NCBI RefSeq assembly: GCF_000745855.1
Contig: NZ_JQKD01000015.1
Coordinates: 62,001-126,000, forward strand
Origin: Xenophilus azovorans DSM 13620
GTDB lineage: Bacteria > Pseudomonadota > Gammaproteobacteria > Burkholderiales > Burkholderiaceae_C
Reading direction: 5' to 3'
Length of the DNA stretch: 64,000 nt
Shown: in pieces, positions 34,293 to 42,741 of the stretch
Position numbering within the stretch: position 1 is the first letter of the stretch
Layout of the letters: each line of letters starts with the position of its first letter
Notes under the pieces: generated by a model
Seen by the model: only the letters and a program-made list of their open reading frames with translations
Told to the model about the DNA's origin: nothing
Databases searched by the model: none
Translations under genes and position numbers: made by a program

Positions 34293-35294
34293 TCAGCCGC
34301 CGCGCACCATCTGCAGGATCTTCGCCGCGTTCAGCCCGCGCGCCGTCTCCTGCATCTGCGGCAGGTACTGCGCCTGCAGCTGGCGGCCGTCGGCCATCAC
34401 GTGCTGGTAGGCATCGCGCAGCATCTGCGTGCCCAGCGTCCGGCCGCCGGCGTAGTACTGGTTGGCGACGTGGCCCAGCGCATAGGTGGCGGCGAAGCTC
34501 ATGCCGCTGCTCACCGCCTGGCGGCCCAGCCCGCCGAGCAGGCCCTTGCCCGCCCTGCCCAGCAGGCCGCCGAGCAGCTTGCGGCCGGCCTGCTCCAGGT
34601 ACTGCGAGGTCAGGCCCACGCCGAGGGTCGCGAGCAGGTCCTTGATGTGGCCGCTGTCCAGCTCGTAGCCGTAGCTCTGGCCGATCTGGTAGACCAGCCG
34701 CATCTGCAGCGGGATGATGGCCAGCGTGGACAGGTTCTCGGGCAGCAGCTCGATGGCGCCGTTGAGGATCGATGCATGGAGGATCTTGCGGTCCATATCC
34801 GCGGCCGGGAGCGTGCCGGGGCGGCGCTGCGCGGCCGTGCCCGGCAGCGCGTCGACCGCGGCGGGGTGCGGCGCCGGCTGGTCCGCCGCGGGTGCTTCCG
34901 GCAGCGCCACGGCGGTGGCCTGCAGCGGCGCGGCTGCCAGCGCATCGGCCTGCTCGGCGAAGCCCGCCGGCGCCTGGCCCAGCGCCTCGCGCAGTCCGGC
35001 CAGGAAGGCCTGCTCCTGCGCGCTGGTGCGGCCGTCGGCCTCGCACACGCACACGGCCATCTCGTAGGCCAGTTGGCGCGCCTCGTCGCTGGCCAGCTTC
35101 GGCAGCACGTCGGCCAGTTGGACGCGGCGCATCAGCACGTCCTGGTACAGGCCGGGCAGGTTGACCTGCCGGTCCTGCGCCAGTCCCTGCGCCACCTCGC
35201 GGATCTGCTCGCGCTCGCGGTCGTGCTTGTCGCCGTCGGCGTAGGCGGCCAGCAGGCAGATGGTGAGAACGGCGCGTGTTTCCTCTGTGTTCAT
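34293..35294 (-). CDS. TerB-like / DUF697-type protein
   Basis: This 333-aa protein has an N-terminal TerB-like helical domain (residues 1-115, AVLTICLLAAYADGDKHDRER and AYEMAVCVCEADGRTSAQEQ), whose acidic motifs can bind metal. A Pro/Ala linker follows. The C-terminal region (about 165-330) begins KILHASILNGAIELLPENLS and has Gly-rich membrane-active helices (LLGGLLGRAGKGLLGGLG) resembling DUF697/YcjF proteins. It may respond to membrane stress. The gene lies between the PaaK-like gene and the OB-fold protein gene on the same strand. Confidence 0.75.
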   Translation of the reverse strand: MNTEETRAVLTICLLAAYADGDKHDREREQIREVAQGLAQDRQVNLPGLYQDVLMRRVQLADVLPKLASDEARQLAYEMAVCVCEADGRTSAQEQAFLAGLREALGQAPAGFAEQADALAAAPLQATAVALPEAPAADQPAPHPAAVDALPGTAAQRRPGTLPAADMDRKILHASILNGAIELLPENLSTLAIIPLQMRLVYQIGQSYGYELDSGHIKDLLATLGVGLTSQYLEQAGRKLLGGLLGRAGKGLLGGLGRQAVSSGMSFAATYALGHVANQYYAGGRTLGTQMLRDAYQHVMADGRQLQAQYLPQMQETARGLNAAKILQMVRGG

Positions 35295-35396
35295 CGGATG
35301 CCTCGTCGGATCGGGCGGCCGTTCATGCGGGCCGCCACTGCAGTCGCAAAGAAAAGAGGCAGGCCTTCCGGTCCGCCCCGGCGTTCATGTGCCCGG

Positions 35397-35807
35397 TCAG
35401 GGCAGCAGCGTCACCCGGTCCACCTCGAACTCGGTCTTGCGCAGCCCCTTGTCGAACTCGCCCAGCAGTTCCACGCGGTGCTCGGCGCTCACGGTCTGGC
35501 CCGCGGGGAAGTCCTCGTCGTCGATCTCCACGGTGATGCGGCCGGTGGCGTCCTCGAAGGTGTAGCGCTCGTTCCCCTCGAACGAGACGATGCGGCCCTG
35601 CAGCCGGGCAGGCTGGTCGTCGCGCCCCGCGTCGAGCAGTTGCCGCACCGTCATCAGCGGCACGTTGACGGGCCCCGCGTACGCGCCTTGGGCAGCGGCC
35701 TTGGGCGCGTTGCTGGGACCGGTGTATCCCGCCGGCTGCGCGGAGGCGGCGGCGGCGGTGAGAGCCAGGACGGCGGCGACAGCCCATGTGGATGCAGTGT
35801 TGCGCAT
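35397..35807 (-). CDS. YgiW/YdeI-type OB-fold periplasmic stress protein
   Basis: This 136-aa secreted protein has a signal peptide (residues 1-23, ending AAASA) and one BOF (bacterial OB-fold) domain: VRQLLDAGRDDQPARLQGRI, YTFEDATGRITVEIDDEDF, VELLGEFDKG and FEVDRVTLL. YgiW/VisP and YdeI of enterics have this form and confer tolerance to peroxide, acid or peptides. ATG 35807 follows AAGGAAT. Its location beside a QseBC-like two-component system mirrors ygiW-qseBC of E. coli, though here a terminator lies between them. Confidence 0.87.
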   Translation of the reverse strand: MRNTASTWAVAAVLALTAAAASAQPAGYTGPSNAPKAAAQGAYAGPVNVPLMTVRQLLDAGRDDQPARLQGRIVSFEGNERYTFEDATGRITVEIDDEDFPAGQTVSAEHRVELLGEFDKGLRKTEFEVDRVTLLP

Positions 35808-35837
35808 GATTCGATTCCTTTCTTTCTGTCGATGCAA

Positions 35838-35858
35838 GAAAAACCCCGCCGAGGCGGG
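35838..35858 (-). terminator. Intrinsic terminator after the two-component operon
   Basis: On the minus strand CCCGCC, a 2-base loop and GGCGGG form a stem, followed by GG and five T (35843-35839). It lies 46 bases after the kinase stop and just upstream of the OB-fold gene, separating the two transcripts. Confidence 0.7.
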
Positions 35859-35903
35859 ACAACCCCATTGGGCGGCCCCAAGATGAAGGCAGTCTGATGT
35901 GCG

Positions 35904-37295
35904 TCAGTCCGGCGGGAAATCGAGCACCACGCTCAGTCCGCGGCCGTCCAGCCCGTCCTCGAATCGCAGGCTGGCGCCATGCAGCGCGGCGATGCGCGCG
36001 ACGATGGACAGGCCCAGGCCATTGCCGGTCTGCCCGGTGCCCAGCACCCGGAAGAACCGCTCCCCGAGCCGCGCCCGCTGTCCTGGCGGCACGCCTGTGC
36101 CGTCGTCGCGCACGGCCAGGCGCGTGCCGCCCTGCGGCAGGCGCGCGGACTCGATGCGCACCCGTCCGCCTTCACGGCCGTAGCGCACGGCGTTGTCGAC
36201 CAGGTTGCGCAGCGCGCTGGCCAGCAGTGCGGGCGCGGCGCGCAGCCGCGGCACGGCCAGGGCCCGCTCGACCTGCACGCCCGGCGCCTGCGCCTGGAGG
36301 TCCAGGCCGTCGAGCAGCGCCTCGAGGTCCACCGCCTCGCGCGCCAGGGGCTCGGCCTGCGGCTCCAGGCGCGCCAGCGCCAGCAGGCCCTCCACCAGCG
36401 CGGTGCAGCGGTCCAGGTCGGCGCGCAGTTGCCGCAGGTGGGTGTCCGGCAGCTTCAGCTCGCGCTCGATGAGCTGCACGCGCATGCGCAGCGCGGCCAG
36501 CGGCGTGCGCAGCTCGTGCGCAGCATCGGCCGTGAAGCGGCGCTCGCCGTCCAGCGCCGCGGCCAGGCGCGCCAGCAGCGCGTTGAGCGCGGCCAGGATC
36601 GGCTGCAGCTCGCGCGGCGGATCGGGTGCCTGCACCGGCGTCAGGTCGTGCGGCGACTTGGCGTCGATGCGCAGGGCCGTGTCCTCCAGCGGCCGCAGCA
36701 GGCGCCGGATCAGCAGCCAGCTGAGCAGGCCGAGCAGCGCCAGCAGCGCCAGCGCGGGCCAGGCCAGGTTCTCTGCCATCTCCTCCAGCAGATCCAGGCG
36801 CTCTTCCATCGGCTGCGCCACCTGGGCCGTGACGCCGCCGGGCCCGGGGCGCACGTGCACGCGCCAGAACTCGCCCTCCACCCGGACCGTGGCCGTCTCC
36901 TCGCGCTGCGCATGGGGCCGGAAGGCCGTGGCCGGCGTGTCCTCGCCGCGCAGGAGCACGCGGCCGTCGGGTGCCACGAGCTGGTAGTACATGCGCAGCC
37001 TCAGCGCGTCGCCGCGGCCCGGGCGCAGCCCCGGGAAGGCGCCGGCGGCGGCCTCGCCCTGGGGCGCCAGCTGCAACACCAGGCGCGAACCCTCTTCCAG
37101 CGCGTCGTCGAAGACGTCGCTGGTCGCGAACCAGGCCACGCCGACGACGATGGCGAGGCTCGTCAGCCACAGGCCGACGCTGGTCCCCATCACGGCCAGC
37201 AGCAGGCGCCGGCGCAGCGACCAGCCGCGGCGCGGGGATGCGGCATCCGCGGTGTCGGGCCGCCGCCCGGCCGCCGGCCATCGGAAGCGCGTCAT
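35904..37295 (-). CDS. Sensor histidine kinase, QseC-like
   Basis: This 463-aa inner-membrane kinase has helices near residues 30-55 and 178-197 around a periplasmic sensor of about 120 aa, then HAMP. The HisKA box is FTADAAHELRTPL with phospho-acceptor His260. The ATPase domain has the N box NLVDNAVRYG, G1 VRDDGTGVP and G2 GNGLGLSIV. Length and layout match QseC/PmrB kinases. It overlaps the response regulator by 4 bases (ATGA). The signal is not readable from sequence; QseC homologues sense catecholamines, iron or cationic peptides in other species. Confidence 0.92.
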   Translation of the reverse strand: MTRFRWPAAGRRPDTADAASPRRGWSLRRRLLLAVMGTSVGLWLTSLAIVVGVAWFATSDVFDDALEEGSRLVLQLAPQGEAAAGAFPGLRPGRGDALRLRMYYQLVAPDGRVLLRGEDTPATAFRPHAQREETATVRVEGEFWRVHVRPGPGGVTAQVAQPMEERLDLLEEMAENLAWPALALLALLGLLSWLLIRRLLRPLEDTALRIDAKSPHDLTPVQAPDPPRELQPILAALNALLARLAAALDGERRFTADAAHELRTPLAALRMRVQLIERELKLPDTHLRQLRADLDRCTALVEGLLALARLEPQAEPLAREAVDLEALLDGLDLQAQAPGVQVERALAVPRLRAAPALLASALRNLVDNAVRYGREGGRVRIESARLPQGGTRLAVRDDGTGVPPGQRARLGERFFRVLGTGQTGNGLGLSIVARIAALHGASLRFEDGLDGRGLSVVLDFPPD

Positions 37296-37960
37296 GCGGG
37301 CGCCAGCCGGTAGCCCTGGTTGCGCACCGTCACGATGAAGCCGCTGCCCAGCTTCCTGCGCAGGTTGTAGACGTGCACCTCGATGGCGTTGCTCTCCACC
37401 TCCGCGCCCCAGCCGTACAGGGCGTCCTCCAGCTGGGCGCGGCTCAGGATGTGGGCGGGACGGCGCATCAGCGCCTGCAGCACGGCGAATTCGCGTGCGG
37501 TGAGCGTGAGCGGCGCGCCGTCCAGGGTCACGCGCTTGGCGGCCGGGTCGAGCGCCACCGCGCCGTGGCGCAGCTCGGGGGCACCCTGCGCCGCGCCCCG
37601 GCGCAGGGCGGCGCGCACCCGGGCCGACAGCTCCTCCAGGTCGAAGGGCTTGACCAGGTAGTCGTCCGCGCCCAGGTCCAGCCCCTGCACGCGGTCGGCC
37701 AGCGTGTCGCGCGCCGTGATCACGATCACCGGCGGCTGCGCCCGCGCAGCGCCCTCGGCACGCAGGGCCTTCAGGACGGCATCGCCGTCGAGACCGGGCA
37801 GGCCCCGGTCCAGCAGCACGCACTGGTATTCGTGCGTGGCCAGCGCCGCGGCGGCCTGGTCGCCGCGCTGCAGCCAGTCCACCGCATAGCCGTCCATCTG
37901 CAGCCACGACTGCAGCGAACTGCCCAGCGAGGGATCGTCTTCGATCAGGAGGATGCGCAT
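37292..37960 (-). CDS. OmpR/PhoB-family response regulator, QseB-like
   Basis: This 222-aa regulator has a receiver domain with acidic pocket EDD (residues 7-9), phospho-acceptor Asp51 (LLDRGLPG) and the Lys in VKPFD. A C-terminal winged helix follows (LTAREFAVLQALMRRPAHIL, then EVESNAIEVHVYNLRRKL). It is the partner of the kinase downstream and the first gene of the pair. QseB-type regulators often activate their own operon and a neighbouring OB-fold gene. Confidence 0.93.
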   Translation of the reverse strand: MRILLIEDDPSLGSSLQSWLQMDGYAVDWLQRGDQAAAALATHEYQCVLLDRGLPGLDGDAVLKALRAEGAARAQPPVIVITARDTLADRVQGLDLGADDYLVKPFDLEELSARVRAALRRGAAQGAPELRHGAVALDPAAKRVTLDGAPLTLTAREFAVLQALMRRPAHILSRAQLEDALYGWGAEVESNAIEVHVYNLRRKLGSGFIVTVRNQGYRLAPA

Positions 37961-38010
37961 GGGGCCAGCCTAGAGCACGAAGATGAAGTGGAACTGATGC
38001 CTCGGTCCGA

Positions 38011-38976
38011 TCACCTGGCGGCGGGCTTCCTCGGTGCCGCGGCGCGCCGGGGCGCGCTGCCGGTGCGGGCCGCCTCCGGACGCGGCGCCCTGTAGCGCAG
38101 TGCGTCGACGACCAGCGCGAACGCCGGCGAGGGCTGCCGGCGGCTCGGGTAGTAGAGGTGGTAGCCCGCGAACGGCGGGCACCAGTCCTCCAGCAGCCGC
38201 ACCAGGCGGCCTGCCTCGATGTGCGCCATCACCTCGTCCTCGGGCAGCAGCGTGACGCCCAGGCCGGCCAGCGCCGCATCCACCTGGGGCTGCGTGGTGT
38301 TGAAGATCAACTGCCCGTCCACGCGCACGTTCAGCCTGCGCCCCTTGCGCTCGAAGTCCCACACGTAGAGCCCGCCGGACGTGGGCATGCGCTGGTTGAT
38401 GCAGTTGTGCGCCGTGAGGTCATGCGGCGTCCTGGGCGCCGTGCGATCCGCCAGGTACGCCGGCGCGGCCACCACCGCCATGCGCAGCGGCGGGCCGAGG
38501 GGCACCGCGATCATGTCCTTGTCGATGGTGCTGCCCAGCCGCACCCCCGCGTCGAAGCGGTCGGCCACGATGTCGCGCAATCCGTAGTTCACGTCGAACT
38601 CCAGCGCGATGTCGGGGTACTCGCGCAGCAGCGGCGCCAGCCTGGGCAGCAGGAGAGTGTGCAGCGCGTTGTCGCCGCAGGTGATGCGCACGGTGCCCGA
38701 GGGCTTGTCGCGCAGCTCGGTGAGCGCGTCCAGCTCGGCCTCGATCTCGTCGAAGCGATGGCCGATGGCATTCAGCAGGCGCTCGCCCGCCGCCGTCGGC
38801 GAGACGCTGCGCGTGGTGCGGGTCAGCAGCCGGATCCGAAGCCGCGCCTCCAGGCCGCTGATGGCCTGGCTCAGCGCCGATTGCGTCACCCCCAGCAGGG
38901 CCGCGGCGCGCGTGAAGCTGCCCTCGCGCGCGATGGTGACGAAGGACAGAAGGTCGTTGAGGTTGCGCCGGGCCAT
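38011..38976 (-). CDS. LysR-family transcriptional regulator
   Basis: This 321-aa regulator has the N-terminal winged helix (LLSFVTIAREGSFTRAAALL, then QSALSQAISGLEARL). A substrate-binding domain follows (GTVRITCGDNALHTLLLPRL, RFDAGVRLG, AALAGLGVTLLPEDEV). A basic tail of about 30 aa is extra. It is divergent from the cyclophilin-hydrolase-MFS operon, with a perfect 9-bp inverted repeat between them, so it probably regulates that operon and itself. The co-inducer is unknown. Confidence 0.92.
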   Translation of the reverse strand: MARRNLNDLLSFVTIAREGSFTRAAALLGVTQSALSQAISGLEARLRIRLLTRTTRSVSPTAAGERLLNAIGHRFDEIEAELDALTELRDKPSGTVRITCGDNALHTLLLPRLAPLLREYPDIALEFDVNYGLRDIVADRFDAGVRLGSTIDKDMIAVPLGPPLRMAVVAAPAYLADRTAPRTPHDLTAHNCINQRMPTSGGLYVWDFERKGRRLNVRVDGQLIFNTTQPQVDAALAGLGVTLLPEDEVMAHIEAGRLVRLLEDWCPPFAGYHLYYPSRRQPSPAFALVVDALRYRAPRPEAARTGSAPRRAAAPRKPAAR

Positions 38977-39010
38977 GGGCAGTCTCCCCGCATGCCGAGA
39001 TCGGATTAGT

Positions 39011-39045
39011 CTAGCTAATAAGGTCTTTAAGCATTCATTAGCTAG
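39011..39045. promoter_or_regulatory. Inverted repeat, probable LysR operator/promoter region
   Basis: CTAGCTAAT (39011-39019) and ATTAGCTAG (39037-39045) are perfect 9-bp arms around an AT-rich 17-base spacer. The segment is strikingly AT-rich for this genome. It lies between the divergent LysR gene and the operon it faces. Confidence 0.65.
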
Positions 39046-39078
39046 TCAGGACCGACCTCGACGGGGATCATTCGAAGC

Positions 39079-39591
39079 ATGGAAACGCCCGCACCCACAA
39101 CGACCCACCGGCCGAGACGCGCGGCGCTGGCGCTGCTGGCCGGGCCGATCCTCGGGCTGGCAGCGTGCGCATTCGGCGGCCATGCCATGGCCCAGACGCC
39201 GCGCGGCACTTCGTCCACGCCGCCGAAGGAATCCACCATGAAGATCCGCCTGATCGTCGGCGACAAGGTCGCCACCGCCACGCTGTACGACAACGCCACC
39301 GCCAGGGATTTCGCATCGCTGCTGCCGCTGTCCCTGACGATGACGGACTACGACACCATCGAACGCGTCTCCGACCTGCCGCGCAGGCTCTCCGTGCAGG
39401 GCGCCCCCGAGGGCATGGCGCCCGCGGCCGGTGAACTGACCCACTACGCGCCGTGGGGCAACCTGGCGATCTTCGTCGAGCCGCGCTCCTATTCGCGCAG
39501 CCTGCTGCCGCTGGGCAAGGTCGACGAAGGCCTCGCCGTCCTGTCCCAGCCCGGCCCGTACAAGCTGCGCATCGAACGCGTCACGCCCTGA
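39079..39591 (+). CDS. Secreted cyclophilin-like fold protein
   Basis: This 170-aa protein has an N-terminal signal (ALALLAGPILGLAAC) that may be a lipoprotein signal or the start of an Ala-rich leader. From about residue 54 it has the compact cyclophilin-like (Cyclophil_like) domain: MKIRLIVGDKVATATLYDN, FASLLPLSLTMTDYDT and GNLAIFVEP, ending LGKVDEGLAVL. These domains usually lack prolyl isomerase residues and their role is unknown. It is first in the operon facing the LysR gene. The internal ATG at 39238 would give a leaderless cytosolic form. Confidence 0.8.
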   Translation: METPAPTTTHRPRRAALALLAGPILGLAACAFGGHAMAQTPRGTSSTPPKESTMKIRLIVGDKVATATLYDNATARDFASLLPLSLTMTDYDTIERVSDLPRRLSVQGAPEGMAPAAGELTHYAPWGNLAIFVEPRSYSRSLLPLGKVDEGLAVLSQPGPYKLRIERVTP

Positions 39592-39635
39592 ACCGTCTGC
39601 ACGCGGCAGCGATCCGCATGAAAGGAATACCCATC

Positions 39636-40751
39636 ATGACCAAGACCATCGAGACGAGCAGCGACGTCGCCACGCTGGATGTCGCCGACGCCGGCCGCCG
39701 CAGCTTGCTGAAGATGACCGGCACGGGAATCGCCGCCCTGGGCGTCGGCGCCGTCGCCGCAGGCCCGGCCACGGCGCAGCCGGCAGTGAAACTCACCGGC
39801 AAGTGGGACAAGGTGTTTCCCAAGAGCGACAAGGTGAACCACAGGAAAGTCACCTTCAGGAACCGCTACGGCATCACCCTGGCCGGAGACCTGTACCAGC
39901 CCAAGAACGCGAGCGGCAAGCTCGCGGCGCTTGCCGTGGGCGGCCCGTTCGGCGCCGTGAAGGAACAATCCTCCGGCCTGTACGCGCAGACCATGGCCGA
40001 GCGCGGCTTCGTCACCCTGGCCTTCGACCCCTCCTACACCGGCGAGAGCAGCGGCGAGCCGCGCAACGTCGCCTCGCCCGACATCAGCGTCGAGGATTTC
40101 AGCGCGGCGGTGGATTGCCTGGGCCTGCTACCGAACGTGGACCGCGAGCGCATCGGCATCATCGGCATCTGCGGCTGGGGCGGCATGGCACTGAGCGCCG
40201 CGGCCGTGGACAAGCGCATCAAGGCCGTCGTCGCCAGCACCATGTACGACATGACGCGCGTCATGTCCAAGGGCTACGACGACAGCATGACTCCGGCGCA
40301 GCGCGCGCAGGCGCTGGAGCAGTTGGGCCGGCAGCGCTGGAAGGACGCGGAGGCCGGCAAGCCCGCCTACCAGCCGCCCTACAACGAACTGAAGGGCGGC
40401 GAGGCACCGTTCCTGGTCGAGTACCACGACTACTACCGAACGAAGCGCGGCTATCACCCGCGGGCGGTCAACTCCGGCAACGCCTGGACGCTCACCACGC
40501 CGCTGCCGTTCATGAACCTGCCGATCCTCACTTACATCCAGGGGATTGCGCCGCGGCCGATCCTCCTGGTCCATGGAGAGAAGGCGCATTCGCGCTACTT
40601 CAGCGAAACCGCCTACGCCGCGGCGGCGGAGCCGAAGGAACTCGTGATCGTTCCGGGGGCCGTCCACGTGGACCTGTACGACCGGATGGACAAGATCCCG
40701 TTCGACAAGTTGACGGCGTTCTTCCAGAAGAACCTGGCGGCCTCGGCGTAG
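39636..40751 (+). CDS. Tat-exported alpha/beta hydrolase with Cys nucleophile motif
   Basis: This 371-aa protein has a twin-arginine signal (RRSLLK, residues 21-26, then a hydrophobic stretch to about 47), so it should fold before export. The hydrolase domain has the nucleophile elbow GICGWGG with Cys179 in the place of the usual Ser, as in dienelactone hydrolase. A probable acid lies near HGEKAHS and the catalytic His in GAVHVDLYD. ATG 39636 is chosen for the AAAGGAA site; ATG 39618 is an alternative. It lies between a cyclophilin-like gene and an MFS gene under likely LysR control. Confidence 0.83.
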   Translation: MTKTIETSSDVATLDVADAGRRSLLKMTGTGIAALGVGAVAAGPATAQPAVKLTGKWDKVFPKSDKVNHRKVTFRNRYGITLAGDLYQPKNASGKLAALAVGGPFGAVKEQSSGLYAQTMAERGFVTLAFDPSYTGESSGEPRNVASPDISVEDFSAAVDCLGLLPNVDRERIGIIGICGWGGMALSAAAVDKRIKAVVASTMYDMTRVMSKGYDDSMTPAQRAQALEQLGRQRWKDAEAGKPAYQPPYNELKGGEAPFLVEYHDYYRTKRGYHPRAVNSGNAWTLTTPLPFMNLPILTYIQGIAPRPILLVHGEKAHSRYFSETAYAAAAEPKELVIVPGAVHVDLYDRMDKIPFDKLTAFFQKNLAASA

Positions 40752-40857
40752 GGCCCCGGACGCGCCCGCCGCGCCCCTTGCATTCGCATGCCACTGACCG
40801 CGCACGTCACGGTGGCGCGGCACGGCCTGCCGAGCGACAGAAGAAGAAAAGCACTCC

Positions 40858-42081
40858 ATGACTGCCACCAGCATCGACGCCTCCCAGGGCGCCAACACCC
40901 TCAGCCCGGAGAAGCCGACGTCCTGGAGCGGTGTCTTCGCCATGTCGGTGTGCGCCTTCGCGCTGATCGCCTCGGAATTCCTGCCCGTCAGCCTGCTGAC
41001 GCCCATGGCAACGGACCTGCATGTCACCGAAGGCATGGCCGGCCAGGGCATCGCCATCTCAGGCGCCTTCGCCGTGCTCACGAGCCTGTTCATCTCGGCG
41101 CTGGCCGGCAGCCTCGACCGCAAGACGCTGCTGCTGGGCCTGACGCTGGCGATGGGCCTGTCCGGCGCCATCGTCGCACTGGCGCCCAACTACGCCACCT
41201 ACATGCTGGGCCGCGCCCTGATCGGTGTGGTCGTCGGCGGCTTCTGGTCCCTGTCGGCGGCCACGGCGATCCGGCTGGTGCCGCCGCGCGATGTTCCCCG
41301 CGCCCTGGCCATCGTCAATGGCGGCAACGCGCTCGCCACGGTGGTGGCCGCGCCGCTGGGCGCCTGCCTGGGCACCGTCGTCGGCTGGCGCGGTGCCTTC
41401 CTGTGCCTCGTTCCGGTGTCGCTGATCGCGCTGGCCTGGCAATGGAAGACGCTGCCGGCCATGCCGGCCGCTGCACGCCCACCCGGCATCGGCAACGTAT
41501 TCAAGGTGTTCACCCTCTTCAAGCACCCGGGCGTCGCCGTGGGCATGCTGGCCGGCAGCCTGCTGTTCATGGGGCAGTTCGGGCTGTTCACCTACGTGCG
41601 GCCTTTCCTGGAAGCCGTCACGGGCGTGCATGGGACTTCGATCTCGCTGGTCCTGCTCGTGATCGGCGCGACCGGTTTCGTCGGCACCGTGCTCATCGGC
41701 CATGTACTGCAGCGAGGCTTCTACCGGACGCTGGTCGTCATCCCGGTGCTGATGGCCGTGACGGCCCTGGCGCTGATCGCCTTCGGCGGCTCGGTCGCCA
41801 TCGTCGTCGCGCTGCTCGCTCTGTGGGGCCTGACCGGCACCTCGGCGCCCGTGGGCTGGTGGGCCTGGATCGCCAGGGTGTTCCCGAAGGATGCCGAGGC
41901 CGCCGGCGGCCTGTTCGTCGCCGTGGTGCAGCTGTCCATCGCGCTGGGCTCCACCGTGGGCGGCCTGTTGTTCGACCACAGCGGCTACCGGAGCACCTTC
42001 TTCATGAGCGCGGCACTGCTGGCGACCTGCGCGGCACTGACGGCGATGACCGCGCGCAGCGCGGGCCCGCGGGGAGCCTGA
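40858..42081 (+). CDS. MFS transporter, DHA1 family (NepI/AraJ-like)
   Basis: This 407-aa protein has 12 predicted membrane helices. It carries the DHA1 signature region after helix 2 (GSLDRKTLLLGL) and the GRALIGVVVGGFWSL motif in helix 4. The closest named types are exporters for purine nucleosides, sugars or chloramphenicol (NepI, AraJ, YdhP), so a proton-driven efflux role is likely. The substrate is unknown. It is third in the LysR-linked operon, 106 bases after the hydrolase gene. Confidence 0.88.
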   Translation: MTATSIDASQGANTLSPEKPTSWSGVFAMSVCAFALIASEFLPVSLLTPMATDLHVTEGMAGQGIAISGAFAVLTSLFISALAGSLDRKTLLLGLTLAMGLSGAIVALAPNYATYMLGRALIGVVVGGFWSLSAATAIRLVPPRDVPRALAIVNGGNALATVVAAPLGACLGTVVGWRGAFLCLVPVSLIALAWQWKTLPAMPAAARPPGIGNVFKVFTLFKHPGVAVGMLAGSLLFMGQFGLFTYVRPFLEAVTGVHGTSISLVLLVIGATGFVGTVLIGHVLQRGFYRTLVVIPVLMAVTALALIAFGGSVAIVVALLALWGLTGTSAPVGWWAWIARVFPKDAEAAGGLFVAVVQLSIALGSTVGGLLFDHSGYRSTFFMSAALLATCAALTAMTARSAGPRGA

Positions 42082-42122
42082 CCGCGCGGGCCGACAATCG
42101 GCCTCCGCAAAGGGGCCGATGC

Positions 42123-42457
42123 ATGCCGCTTTCCGTCGATGACCTGGCGCGGGTGGGCGACGCGCTGCGAGCTGCAGGCCAGGTCGAACTGCGCATCCGG
42201 GTGAACCGGCGGCTGGCTGCACTGCGCACGAGTACCGGCTGGCGGCCGCCGGACAGGTGCACGTCCTCCTCTACAACAAGCTGATGCCCTGGGACCATGC
42301 CGGCGACTGGCTCCTGCACCACGAGGCCGGTGGCCACAGCGCGAACTTCGACGGCTCGGCCTATCAGCCAACTCACACCTCGGGCGGCCTGCTCTGCGTC
42401 CCCGACGCCGCCAGTTGGCAAGCGCTGAGGACGGCTGCTGGACGAGGACGGGGCTGA
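42123..42457 (+). pseudogene. Inositol monophosphatase-family gene remnant (internal deletion plus frameshift)
   Basis: The start (MPLSVDDLARVGDALRAAG) looks like the first helix of an inositol monophosphatase. In another frame from about 42218 the C-terminal part of that family appears: AHEYRLAAAGQVHVLLYNK, LMPWDHAGDWLLHHEAGG and SGGLLCVPDAASWQAL. The PWDHA motif carries a metal-site Asp. The middle of the enzyme, with the DPIDGT motif, is missing. It is therefore a decayed gene, between the MFS gene and the tRNA. The remaining 120 bases to the terminator show nothing recognisable. Confidence 0.7.
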
Positions 42458-42576
42458 GCCACCGCCTCTTGGTCAGGTGCCGCGATGACTCATGCAACGT
42501 TCATGCTTGGCGGTCTCGTGAACGTCGATCCTGCTCAAGCCCGCTTCAAGCGGTCGCAGCACATCTGTTGGACAGG

Positions 42577-42612
42577 CAAAAGAAAAGCCGCTGCTCGAGA
42601 GACGGCAGCGGC
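42577..42612 (-). terminator. Intrinsic terminator downstream of tRNA-Ser
   Basis: On the minus strand GCCGCTGC and GCAGCGGC form an 8-bp stem (42587-42612), followed by TTTTCTTTT. It lies 28 bases after the CCA end of the tRNA gene and would stop the leftward transcript. Confidence 0.85.
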
Positions 42613-42640
42613 CTTGTAAGTTCTTGATTTTATTGATAGC

Positions 42641-42728
42641 TGGCGGAGAGTGTGGGATTCGAACCCACGGACGGTTGCCCGTCGGCAGTTTTCAAGACTG
42701 CTGGTTTAAACCACTCACCCAACTCTCC
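42641..42728 (-). tRNA. tRNA-Ser (anticodon TGA)
   Basis: The 88-base minus-strand gene has acceptor arms GGAGAGT and ACTCTCC, an encoded CCA (42643-42641), a TTCGAATCC T-loop and a long variable arm as in class II tRNAs. The anticodon loop CTTGAAA gives anticodon TGA at 42694-42692, decoding UCA. It lies 13 bases after hemW on the same strand and is followed by a strong terminator. Confidence 0.97.
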
Positions 42729-42741
42729 GAGGCAGCGGATT

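Noticed and set aside
35894-35907. A possible fourth FNR-like box (CTGAT-N4-GTCAG)
   Set aside because: The half-sites differ at the outer bases and it overlaps the end of the kinase gene region, so it is too weak to call.
42415-42627. 70-codon ORF before the tRNA gene
   Set aside because: It has no ribosome site, runs through the terminator hairpin and shows no protein-like pattern.
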